In this document: one piece after another, positions 1 to 5,529 of the stretch
Layout of the letters: every line of letters begins with the position of its first letter
How positions within the stretch are numbered: the first letter of the stretch is position 1
Origin: Immundisolibacteraceae bacterium
GTDB lineage: Bacteria > Pseudomonadota > Gammaproteobacteria > Immundisolibacterales > Immundisolibacteraceae
Assembly (NCBI GenBank): GCA_016763355.1
Contig: JAESTY010000220.1
Coordinates: 1-7,831 of the forward strand
Direction of reading: 5' to 3'
Length of the DNA: 7,831 bases
Program-made: the position numbers and the translations under genes
The notes under the pieces: model-generated
The model's input: the letters and a program-made list of their open reading frames with translations, nothing else
The model's database searches: none
What the model was told of the DNA's origin: nothing

Positions 1-311
1 CGTCTTCCACTTATGAAGTTTCCCGCGAACATGGCCTGCCGATTTTTACGGTTGTGTTTGAAAACGGTGGTTGGTCTGCGGTTAAAGAGTGCACCAAGCT
101 GGTTCATCCGGATGGTGTTTCTACCGATACCGATGAGTTCCAGGCGCGTCTTAACCCGAGTTATCAGTTTGAAAAACTGGTTGAGGCCGCAGGTGGTCAC
201 GGTGAAGATGTGGTTGAACCCGAAGACCTTACTGCTGCGATCGCACGTTGCGTAGAGGCCGTAAAAGGTGGCCGTTCAGCCATCCTGGTTGCACACGTTA
301 GCCGTTTGTAA
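1..311 (+). CDS. ThDP-dependent enzyme (acetolactate synthase / benzoylformate decarboxylase-like), C-terminal fragment
   Basis: Partial gene running in from the left edge. The first complete codon is at position 3, and 102 residues remain before the TAA. The visible part matches the end of the C-terminal pyrophosphate-binding domain of ThDP enzymes: a beta strand (IFTVVF), then ENGGWSAVKE, which corresponds to the NN-x-W-x-x-x-(K/R) element after the Mg-binding loop. Next come F-x-K-L-V-E-A-A-G-G-H-G and a late PEDLTAAI helix, ending in a strand (SAILVAHV). The ThDP/Mg GDG motif and the other domains lie outside the window. Members of this family decarboxylate or condense 2-oxo acids in the cytoplasm. 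The fragment cannot separate acetolactate synthase, benzoylformate decarboxylase, oxalyl-CoA decarboxylase-like or uncharacterised members. Its neighbour encoding a 2-hydroxyacid dehydrogenase makes a 2-oxo acid decarboxylase plausible, but a terminator separates them. Family assignment is fairly sure; the substrate is unknown. Confidence 0.8.
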   Translation, partial: SSTYEVSREHGLPIFTVVFENGGWSAVKECTKLVHPDGVSTDTDEFQARLNPSYQFEKLVEAAGGHGEDVVEPEDLTAAIARCVEAVKGGRSAILVAHVSRL

Positions 312-317
312 TTAGGG

Positions 318-341
318 CCGGATCGGCCCTGGCCGATCCGG
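318..341. repeat. GC-rich perfect inverted repeat downstream of the ThDP enzyme
   Basis: An 11-base arm, CCGGATCGGCC (318-328), is followed by CT and then its exact reverse complement, GGCCGATCCGG (331-341). In RNA this would be about a 10-bp stem with a tight loop. It starts 7 nt after the stop codon and has no following T-run (ATTTCC), so on its own it is a poor intrinsic terminator. It may protect the 3' end of the upstream transcript or be a dispersed intergenic palindrome. It sits just before a clear terminator. Confidence 0.6.
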
Positions 342-368
342 ATTTCCTAACGCCTTAAAAGCGAATTG

Positions 369-405
369 AAAGGAGGCAGCAATAACCATTGCTGTCTCCT
401 TTTTT
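369..405 (+). terminator. Rho-independent terminator after the ThDP enzyme gene
   Basis: The arm AAAGGAGGCAGCAAT (369-383), loop AACC (384-387) and arm ATTGCTGTCTCCTTT (388-402) form a 15-bp stem with one G-U wobble. A run of T follows, 400-405. The A-rich 5' foot paired with the T-run means it could work in both directions. It isolates the left-edge gene from the next operon, so that operon needs a promoter in roughly 406-465. I could not pick a convincing sigma70 pair there. Confidence 0.88.
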
Positions 406-475
406 ATTGGGCAGGATAGGCACGTCAGGGAGGCAATTTGAGTAGCTCTTCCGCAAAATAATCCCGGGAGGGGAT

Positions 476-1450
476 ATGTCCAGACAGAAAATATTAGTAG
501 TTGGTGGCGGTGCAATCGGCGGTGTATTTGCCAGCTTTTTGTCGAAGGTTTCGGAAGTCACAGTTTTTGACGTCAACCAGGCCCATGTTGATGCGATTAA
601 TGCCGATGGTCTTAGGTTGTCGGGTGTTACCGAGTCAGTTGTCCAGGTCAAGGCAGTCTGTGATCCGGCAGAACTGGCGGGTATCCAGTTTGACGGTGTA
701 ATGGTTTCAGTAAAAGGTATGTTTACTCGGCCGGCTCTAGAGTCACTGATTCCCCATCTACAGGGTTCTCCAGTGCTATTCACCATTCAAAATGGTCTGG
801 GAAATGTAGAAATTCTGGAAGAGCTAGTCGACTGGCCAATTCTGCATGGCATTACCCTTGAAGGCGGTCAGATGATTGAGCCTGGCCATGTTAAACATCT
901 GGTTCATGGTGAAGAATCATGGATTGGTCCGGCCCGTGGAGGGTTTGACGACACCCGCTGGTTTGGTGAACTGATGGACGAATCAGGCATTAAAACCCGT
1001 ACCGTTGCGGACCCATCCGGTGCTATCTGGTCGAAATTTATTTTCAACTCCACTCTCAACCCAGTTGGCGTGTTGGTGCGTGGCGTGCCCGAAGTGATGT
1101 ATCAGAGCGATGAAATTTACGAGCTGGTCAACGGCATGATGCAGGAAGGTATCGAGGTCGCCCATGCGCTCGGTATTGAACTACTGTTTGATCCCATGCA
1201 TTTCATTAACGATTTGCGTTCCGGCAAGATTCCTCCGCTCAAACATGCTGGTTCAATGAGTTATGACATTGCCGAAGGCCGTGCGACTGAGATTGAATTT
1301 CTAACCGGTTACATGGTCCGTAAGGCGGATGAACTTGGTGTTGCGGTGCCCATTAGTCGGTCTGTCTATCGGTTGTTGGTTGGCACTGAGTTAGGGGTAG
1401 CAATCCGTAAAGACAATGGCGAGCGTCGGCAGACTCCTAAGGTCATATAA
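476..1450 (+). CDS. Ketopantoate reductase (ApbA/PanE) family dehydrogenase, probably NAD-linked
   Basis: A 324-residue cytoplasmic NAD(P)-dependent 2-oxo/2-hydroxy acid oxidoreductase of the 2-dehydropantoate 2-reductase family, at the usual family length. The Rossmann fold starts at once with GGGAIGG (residues 10-16). QNGLGN (105-110) carries the substrate-site Asn. The all-helical C-terminal domain begins with WSKFIFNSTLNP (185-196). Aligned by eye with E. coli PanE, the catalytic Lys (K187), Asn191, Asn195, Ser260 and Glu272 are all kept, with the same 12-residue Ser-Glu spacing. Asp32 at the end of the second beta strand, where PanE has an Arg nearby for the NADP phosphate, suggests NAD preference. 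The ATG follows GGGAGGGG closely. It is the first gene of the oxygenase operon and is followed by a 2-hydroxyacid dehydrogenase. This setting argues for a catabolic 2-oxo acid reductase rather than vitamin B5 synthesis, so I give no panE symbol. Confidence 0.88.
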   Translation: MSRQKILVVGGGAIGGVFASFLSKVSEVTVFDVNQAHVDAINADGLRLSGVTESVVQVKAVCDPAELAGIQFDGVMVSVKGMFTRPALESLIPHLQGSPVLFTIQNGLGNVEILEELVDWPILHGITLEGGQMIEPGHVKHLVHGEESWIGPARGGFDDTRWFGELMDESGIKTRTVADPSGAIWSKFIFNSTLNPVGVLVRGVPEVMYQSDEIYELVNGMMQEGIEVAHALGIELLFDPMHFINDLRSGKIPPLKHAGSMSYDIAEGRATEIEFLTGYMVRKADELGVAVPISRSVYRLLVGTELGVAIRKDNGERRQTPKVI

Positions 1451-1494
1451 GTACTGTTTATCCAAATCACACCTACCTCGGATATTGAAACTCG

Positions 1495-2658
1495 ATGGCC
1501 CTTACCTGTGTAGATGATTATCGCCTGGCAGCTAAACGCTATCTGCCGAAAACCATTTTTGATTTTGTTGACGGTGGCAGTGAGCGCGAGCTGACTTTGC
1601 GTGCCAATCGGCAGGACTTCGAGTCCCTCTGGTTTAATCCGCGCACTCTGGTAGACGTGGGTAAAGTGGATTTGACCACTAAGTTGCTCGGTAAGCCGAT
1701 ATCGATGCCGTTGATGATCTCGCCGACCGGGTTGGCCGGTATTGTTCGCTCTGAGGGCGATGTCGCGGTGGCTAGTGCCGCTGAGCAGGCGGATATCCCT
1801 TATTGTTTGTCGACCACCGCTTCTCATTCGATTGAAGAGGTTGCTGAGGGTGCCGGCGGTAACAAATGGTTTCAGCTCTATTTCTTTCGGGACCGAGAGT
1901 TGACGCGGGGATTTGTCGACCGAGCTAAACAGAGCGGTTATGAAGCGCTGGTGATGACGGTTGATCTGGTACGTGGTGGCAAGCGCGAGAAGGATATGCG
2001 CAACGGTTTTACCGTACCGCCACGTATTACCCCGCAAAACTTCTTCGATATGGTCAGTCATCCACTCTGGCTGATGCGTATGGCCCCACACCTGAAAGAT
2101 ATCACCATGGGTAATGTCAAAGGTCTGGATGGCGCTGGCGAGGGGGTCGTTGCCCTGAGCTCTTTTATGAATCAGCAGATTGACCCAACCATCAGCTGGG
2201 ATGATCTGAGCTGGCTGCGAAAAAATTGGGATAAGCCCTTGCTGGTGAAGGGTGTACTCAATGGCGAGGATGCTCGGCGCATGGTGGATCTGGGTGCCGA
2301 TGGCATCATTGTATCCAATCACGGTGGTCGTCAGCTCGATGGTGCGCCGTCTACTATCTCGGTGCTCAAAGAAATTGTCGATGCGGTTGGTGGTGATGCG
2401 GAAATCATTCTCGATAGCGGCATTCGCCGCGGAGCGGATATTGTTAAGGCATTGGCGCTGGGTGCTACCGCCTGTGGTATTGGCAAGTCGATGCTTTATG
2501 GGTTGGCAACCGATGGTCAGACTGGCGTCACCGGCGTGATAGAAATGCTACGTCGGGAAATTGATTTGGCGATGGCGATGACCGGCACTCGTCGGATTGC
2601 GGACATCAGTAGCGATATTTTGCGTTCACGAGTATTTTTTACTGACCATAAAATTTGA
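1495..2658 (+). CDS. FMN-dependent alpha-hydroxy-acid dehydrogenase (LldD / mandelate dehydrogenase family)
   Basis: A 387-residue flavoprotein of the glycolate oxidase/L-lactate dehydrogenase family, which oxidises an (S)-2-hydroxy acid to the 2-oxo acid. Visible motifs: LPKTIFDFVDGG at the N-terminus, SPTGLAG (76-82, FMN site), WFQLY (125-129), TVDLVRGGKREKD (155-167), catalytic Lys252, the active-site signature SNHGGRQLDG (274-283) with His276 as base and Arg279 as carboxylate ligand, and the FMN-phosphate region DSGIRRGAD...GIGKS (307-332). Residues about 175-228 form an insert resembling the membrane-binding loop of LldD and mandelate dehydrogenase, so it may pass electrons to quinone. 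Phe24 replaces the usual substrate-binding Tyr, as in mammalian HAO2, and Lys331 replaces the common Arg near the FMN phosphate. An in-frame TGA at 1486 fixes the start at 1495, although no good ribosome-binding site precedes it. The substrate (lactate, mandelate or a longer acid) is not decided by sequence. Confidence 0.93.
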   Translation: MALTCVDDYRLAAKRYLPKTIFDFVDGGSERELTLRANRQDFESLWFNPRTLVDVGKVDLTTKLLGKPISMPLMISPTGLAGIVRSEGDVAVASAAEQADIPYCLSTTASHSIEEVAEGAGGNKWFQLYFFRDRELTRGFVDRAKQSGYEALVMTVDLVRGGKREKDMRNGFTVPPRITPQNFFDMVSHPLWLMRMAPHLKDITMGNVKGLDGAGEGVVALSSFMNQQIDPTISWDDLSWLRKNWDKPLLVKGVLNGEDARRMVDLGADGIIVSNHGGRQLDGAPSTISVLKEIVDAVGGDAEIILDSGIRRGADIVKALALGATACGIGKSMLYGLATDGQTGVTGVIEMLRREIDLAMAMTGTRRIADISSDILRSRVFFTDHKI

Positions 2659-2692
2659 ATTTTGCTAGTATCGATCGATTGCGGTTGCCAAC

Positions 2693-2696
2693 GGAG
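2693..2696 (+). promoter_or_regulatory. Ribosome-binding site deciding the Rieske oxygenase start
   Basis: GGAG lies 10 nt before the ATG at 2707 (ACGGAGAGAAACGAGGATG). The reading frame stays open upstream to a TTG at 2662, but that codon lies four bases past the previous stop, has no Shine-Dalgarno, and would add a non-conserved 15-residue leader. The ATG is therefore preferred. Confidence 0.7.
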
Positions 2697-2706
2697 AGAA
2701 ACGAGG

Positions 2707-3903
2707 ATGAACGCACCAAAACATGCTTTTGCAGCAATGTATCCAGAACTGGGCACAGGTCCGGTCAGTACCGAGTCAGCAGTTTCGAAAGAGTTTTTTG
2801 AACTGGAGCGCGAAAAGATTTTTCGCCACCAGTGGTTTTCACTGCTTAAACGTGACAGCGACATTCCCAATCCGGGCGATTATTTTGTTCGCGAGATAGA
2901 AATCGTCGGTGTATCGGTGCTGGTTATTCGCGGTGACGACAATAAAATTCGTGCTTTCCATAATAGCTGCACCCACCGCGGTAATCGCCTGGTTCATGAC
3001 GATATGGGTTGTACGGTTGGCATGCAGTGCGATTTTCATGGCTGGACTTTTAATCGTCAGGGCGAGCTGGCCTACGTCACCGACGAAGAGCAATTTTATG
3101 ACCTGGATAAATCAGAACTGGGCATGCCGACTATTCATTTAGATATCTGGCGCGGGTTTCTGTTCGTCAATTTTGATGAAACTCCAGACCAGACACTTGA
3201 AACGGCTATGGGAGATTTCAACCAGGATTTAAGCCCGTTTGCTTTTGATGACCTGGAATGTATTGGTCGTTATCGGTATGAGGTCGACGCTAACTGGAAG
3301 ACCACCATGAATGCTTTCCAGGAAGGCTACCATGTTGCCCTCGTGCATAAGCGTTCCGCACCAGATGCCTTTACCGGTGATGACAATCCTTATTGTCATC
3401 TTCCTAAAGTCAAGCTTCAGGACAATGGTAATCAGTCGTTGGCGGTGCCTGCGGCGCCGGAGCACAAATTATCCCCAACCGAAGAACTGGCATTTAAATT
3501 TGGCTCTACCTTTACTCAGGGCGTCGGTAATACCGAAGCCTGCCCAGGTACGTGGCAGGGCGAAGCTGAGAACTGGGGCTTTGATCTGAATATTATTTTT
3601 CCATTTTCGCGGATTAATGTCGGTGCTGGCTGGTGCTACGTCGATGCATTCTGGCCGGTGGCACAGGATCAAACGGTTTATGAACTGGCTTACTATTTCC
3701 CAAAACCGGTTAAGCCATCGCAGATGATCAGCCAGGAATTTAGCAAGGTAGTGTTGCGGGATCTGTCCCGAGAAGACCTGGCTACTAATGAGATGACCCA
3801 TGCAGCCTTGATGGCGGGCAGTATCAACAAGATACAGCTGTCTGATCAGGAAATTGCGGTGCGTCATCTATATAAAACTGTTACCGCTCGAGTCGCTGAC
3901 TAA
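2707..3903 (+). CDS. Rieske non-haem iron oxygenase, alpha (catalytic) subunit
   Basis: A 398-residue ring-hydroxylating-type oxygenase, which uses O2 and electrons from a reductase or ferredoxin to hydroxylate or demethylate an organic substrate in the cytoplasm. The N-terminal Rieske domain carries the complete [2Fe-2S] signature: C88-x-H90, 17 residues, then C108-x2-H111 within CDFHGWTF. The C-terminal SRPBCC catalytic domain has NWKTTMNAFQEGYHVALVH, giving iron ligands His209 and His214. Asp357 in SREDLATNE is the likely third ligand. Glu206 takes the position of the bridging Asp (Asp205 in naphthalene dioxygenase), as in GbcA/CntA-type enzymes that act on non-aromatic quaternary amines. 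The substrate is therefore not necessarily an aromatic ring. No beta subunit, ferredoxin or reductase gene is in the window. The gene is 48 nt after the hydroxyacid dehydrogenase and 47 nt before the LuxA-like gene, so probably co-transcribed. The family is certain; the substrate is unknown. Confidence 0.94.
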   Translation: MNAPKHAFAAMYPELGTGPVSTESAVSKEFFELEREKIFRHQWFSLLKRDSDIPNPGDYFVREIEIVGVSVLVIRGDDNKIRAFHNSCTHRGNRLVHDDMGCTVGMQCDFHGWTFNRQGELAYVTDEEQFYDLDKSELGMPTIHLDIWRGFLFVNFDETPDQTLETAMGDFNQDLSPFAFDDLECIGRYRYEVDANWKTTMNAFQEGYHVALVHKRSAPDAFTGDDNPYCHLPKVKLQDNGNQSLAVPAAPEHKLSPTEELAFKFGSTFTQGVGNTEACPGTWQGEAENWGFDLNIIFPFSRINVGAGWCYVDAFWPVAQDQTVYELAYYFPKPVKPSQMISQEFSKVVLRDLSREDLATNEMTHAALMAGSINKIQLSDQEIAVRHLYKTVTARVAD

Positions 3904-3939
3904 CAACGAATCGGATTAGGTAAGACTACTATTTATTAC

Positions 3940-3943
3940 GGAG
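3940..3943 (+). promoter_or_regulatory. Ribosome-binding site supporting a TTG start
   Basis: GGAG (in TTACGGAGAAAGAGATTG) lies 7 nt before the TTG at 3951, an ideal spacing. The nearest in-frame ATG at 3963 would be 19 nt away. The TTG is therefore the better start, although the protein differs by only four residues (MASK). Confidence 0.65.
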
Positions 3944-3950
3944 AAAGAGA

Positions 3951-5018
3951 TTGGCTAGCAAAATGAAGTATGGCGTTTATACGGAAATTCAGGTTAACAA
4001 GGGTGACAGCTATAAGCGCCGCCTGGATGAAACCATGGCGCTAGGTCGTCGAGCCGATGAGCTAGGTTATGACGTGTTCATGGCGCTTGAGCACCATTTC
4101 TTTCAGACTTTCTCTACCTCGGCGAATCCATTAGCGCTGTTTAGTGCGCTGTCCCAGGTAACCGATAACATTCGTTTTCGGGCCATGTGTCACACCTTGC
4201 CGATTCATAACCCGATGGTATTGGCGGAAGAAATTGCCATGGCTGACCTGATCTGTGACGGTCGTCTTGAAGCCGGCGTTGGTCGCGGTCACGGCTGGTT
4301 GCACTGGTTTTGTGGTTTAGACCCACAAGAGAGCGTGGTTAAGTATCGAGAGACCATCGAAATTTTGCAGAAAGCCTGGACTGAAGAGAGCTTTAGCTAC
4401 GACGGTGAGTTTTATAAAATCCCGGAAGTTTCTGCAGTGCCTAAGCCTCTGCAGGAAGGTGGTCCGCGTATTTACCTGACCGGCACCAGTGGCAAATCAT
4501 TTGAAATGGCTGGTGAAAAGGGCTGGGGCATTGTGGTAGGTGGACCGGCGCCGGCGGATATTTTCCTCGATGCGGTGCACACCTACCTCGATGCCTGTGA
4601 CAAATTTGGTAACGAACCCGATATTGGTTATGTCACCTGCTGCTACCTTGCCGAAGATGAAAAACAGGCCCGTAAAGAAGTCGAAGCTGACATGGTGCAG
4701 TGTTATCGCAATCTCGCAGTACCCCAGTCCACCATTAAGACCGATGCTCAGCGTGAGCAGCTTAACGCTGCCGGCTATCAGTTTTATTCTAGTGGTGCGT
4801 TAGGCGCCTTTGAGACCATTACCTATGATGAGGTGGTTGATTCAAAACTGGCTTTCGTGGGCACGCCAGAAAGGTTTTTAGAACGTATCGAAGAGATCAA
4901 AAAGATGTTTGATTTCAATGAAGTTTCATTGATGGCAGATTTTGCTGGCCTGAAACCCTGGCAGGTGAACCGTACTATTGAGCTGTTTGCTGACCACTGT
5001 ATGCCTGAGTTGTCCTGA
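3951..5018 (+). CDS. LuxA-like (LLM class) flavin-dependent monooxygenase
   Basis: A 355-residue TIM-barrel flavin-dependent oxidoreductase of the bacterial luciferase-like family, close to the length of Vibrio LuxA. These enzymes use reduced FMN and O2 for monooxygenation, often Baeyer-Villiger, desulfonation or C-C/C-N cleavage. Visible motifs: GRRADELGYDVFMALEHHF (32-50), in which EHHF aligns with the LuxA active-site EHHF (His44 and His45); an NPMVLAEEIAMAD segment (87-99); DGRLEAGVGRGH (103-114), typical of the family; GGPRIYLTGTS (170-180), the flavin-phosphate region; and the C-terminal VGTPERFLERI (303-313). No LuxB partner, LuxCDE genes or flavin reductase are present, so bioluminescence is not indicated. 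It most likely acts on the same substrate series as the Rieske oxygenase 47 nt upstream. Translation starts from TTG with a well-placed GGAG; an alternative ATG at 3963 loses four residues. The family is sure; the reaction is unknown. Confidence 0.92.
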   Translation: MASKMKYGVYTEIQVNKGDSYKRRLDETMALGRRADELGYDVFMALEHHFFQTFSTSANPLALFSALSQVTDNIRFRAMCHTLPIHNPMVLAEEIAMADLICDGRLEAGVGRGHGWLHWFCGLDPQESVVKYRETIEILQKAWTEESFSYDGEFYKIPEVSAVPKPLQEGGPRIYLTGTSGKSFEMAGEKGWGIVVGGPAPADIFLDAVHTYLDACDKFGNEPDIGYVTCCYLAEDEKQARKEVEADMVQCYRNLAVPQSTIKTDAQREQLNAAGYQFYSSGALGAFETITYDEVVDSKLAFVGTPERFLERIEEIKKMFDFNEVSLMADFAGLKPWQVNRTIELFADHCMPELS

Positions 5019-5077
5019 TCTCAATTAGCAAACAAGCCCGCGTATTAGCGGCTAACAGAAAATGATGGAGAGAGCAT

Positions 5078-5425
5078 ATGGCAAATCGACTGCCTGAAGA
5101 GTTTTCTGACCTGGAAGGTTATGCCGATTGGGCCGAGCCCACTGAGGCAGCGCGGATGGCTAGGCGTATTGGCGCAACCATGGCAGAGTTGACTGACTAC
5201 TACTCGACTGTGCTGCCGCGTATGGAGGCAATAGCGGCTTATCTGGATCAATGGGATTTACCCGATCTGCCAGATACAGCAAAGCGATTACTCTATATTG
5301 GCATGATGTATATGGAAGTCGCAGTGGCGGTGGAATTGTTCAAAGATCCTGACGTACCTGAGAGTAGCCCAGTAGAGAAACTGACTGTGCTAACGGAGCA
5401 CGGCGAGCGTGCCTTATTAGGCTGA
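5078..5425 (+). CDS. Small helical conserved-looking protein of unknown function
   Basis: A 115-residue acidic protein that I cannot assign to a named family. It starts at an ATG with GGAG 7 nt upstream, and codon use looks like its neighbours, so I take it as a real gene. No signal peptide, metal-binding Cys/His cluster or clear membrane segment is seen. The prediction by eye is three or four helices: about 21-42 (PTEAARMARRIGATMAEL), 44-59 (an amphipathic run ending YLDQW), 66-89 (DTAKRLLYIGMMYMEVAVAV, the most hydrophobic stretch) and 98-114. A short proline-rich turn, LPDLPD, lies at 61-66. It sits 59 nt after the LuxA-like gene at the end of the oxygenase operon, so an accessory role for one of the oxygenases (partner, chaperone or small subunit) is a guess from position only. 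I have an unverified impression of similar small proteins beside Rieske oxygenases elsewhere. Confidence 0.75.
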   Translation: MANRLPEEFSDLEGYADWAEPTEAARMARRIGATMAELTDYYSTVLPRMEAIAAYLDQWDLPDLPDTAKRLLYIGMMYMEVAVAVELFKDPDVPESSPVEKLTVLTEHGERALLG

Positions 5426-5437
5426 CGGAAATAAATC

Positions 5438-5461
5438 CTGGTGCTGCTTGTTCAGCACCAG
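5438..5461 (+). other. Intergenic hairpin after the small helical gene
   Basis: CTGGTGCTG (5438-5446), loop CTTGTT, then CAGCACCAG (5453-5461) make a perfect 9-bp stem. It starts 13 nt after the stop codon of the preceding gene. No T-run follows, so it is not a standard intrinsic terminator. It could stabilise the 3' end of the operon messenger or partly attenuate read-through into the exported-cytochrome gene. A second, smaller imperfect hairpin (TTAGGCAGC / GCTGCTAA) lies at 5477-5495, within the same 104-nt spacer. Confidence 0.5.
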
Positions 5462-5529
5462 AGTGAGACTGACCCGTTAGGCAGCTTGCTGCTAATGTTT
5501 GCTTCGAAAATAAAGAATAGGGGAGAGCT

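Noticed and set aside
406..465. Sigma70 promoter for the oxygenase operon (TTGAGT at 438 with A/T-rich AATAAT at 457)
   Set aside because: The spacing of 13 nt is too short and no better pair was found, although a promoter is expected somewhere here.
476..1450. Pantothenate biosynthesis gene panE
   Set aside because: Catalytic residues fit, but no pan genes are nearby and the operon is oxidative, so a named vitamin role would be overreach.
1366..2322. A 318-codon open frame on the minus strand opposite the hydroxyacid dehydrogenase
   Set aside because: It lies almost wholly over a gene with unmistakable family motifs, its translation resembles no protein family, and it has no ribosome-binding site. 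It is an antisense artefact of codon composition.
2670..2679. Ten-base palindrome ATCGATCGAT between the hydroxyacid dehydrogenase and Rieske genes
   Set aside because: It is short, lies inside an operon spacer, and has no second copy or other operator-like features in the window.
2662..2706. Upstream TTG start extending the Rieske protein by 15 residues
   Set aside because: It has no Shine-Dalgarno and begins only four bases after the previous stop. The ATG at 2707 has GGAG and gives the normal family N-terminus.
3951..5018. Bioluminescence (lux) gene
   Set aside because: Only a LuxA-like subunit is present. There is no luxB, fatty acid reductase genes or flavin reductase, and the family has many non-luminous monooxygenases.
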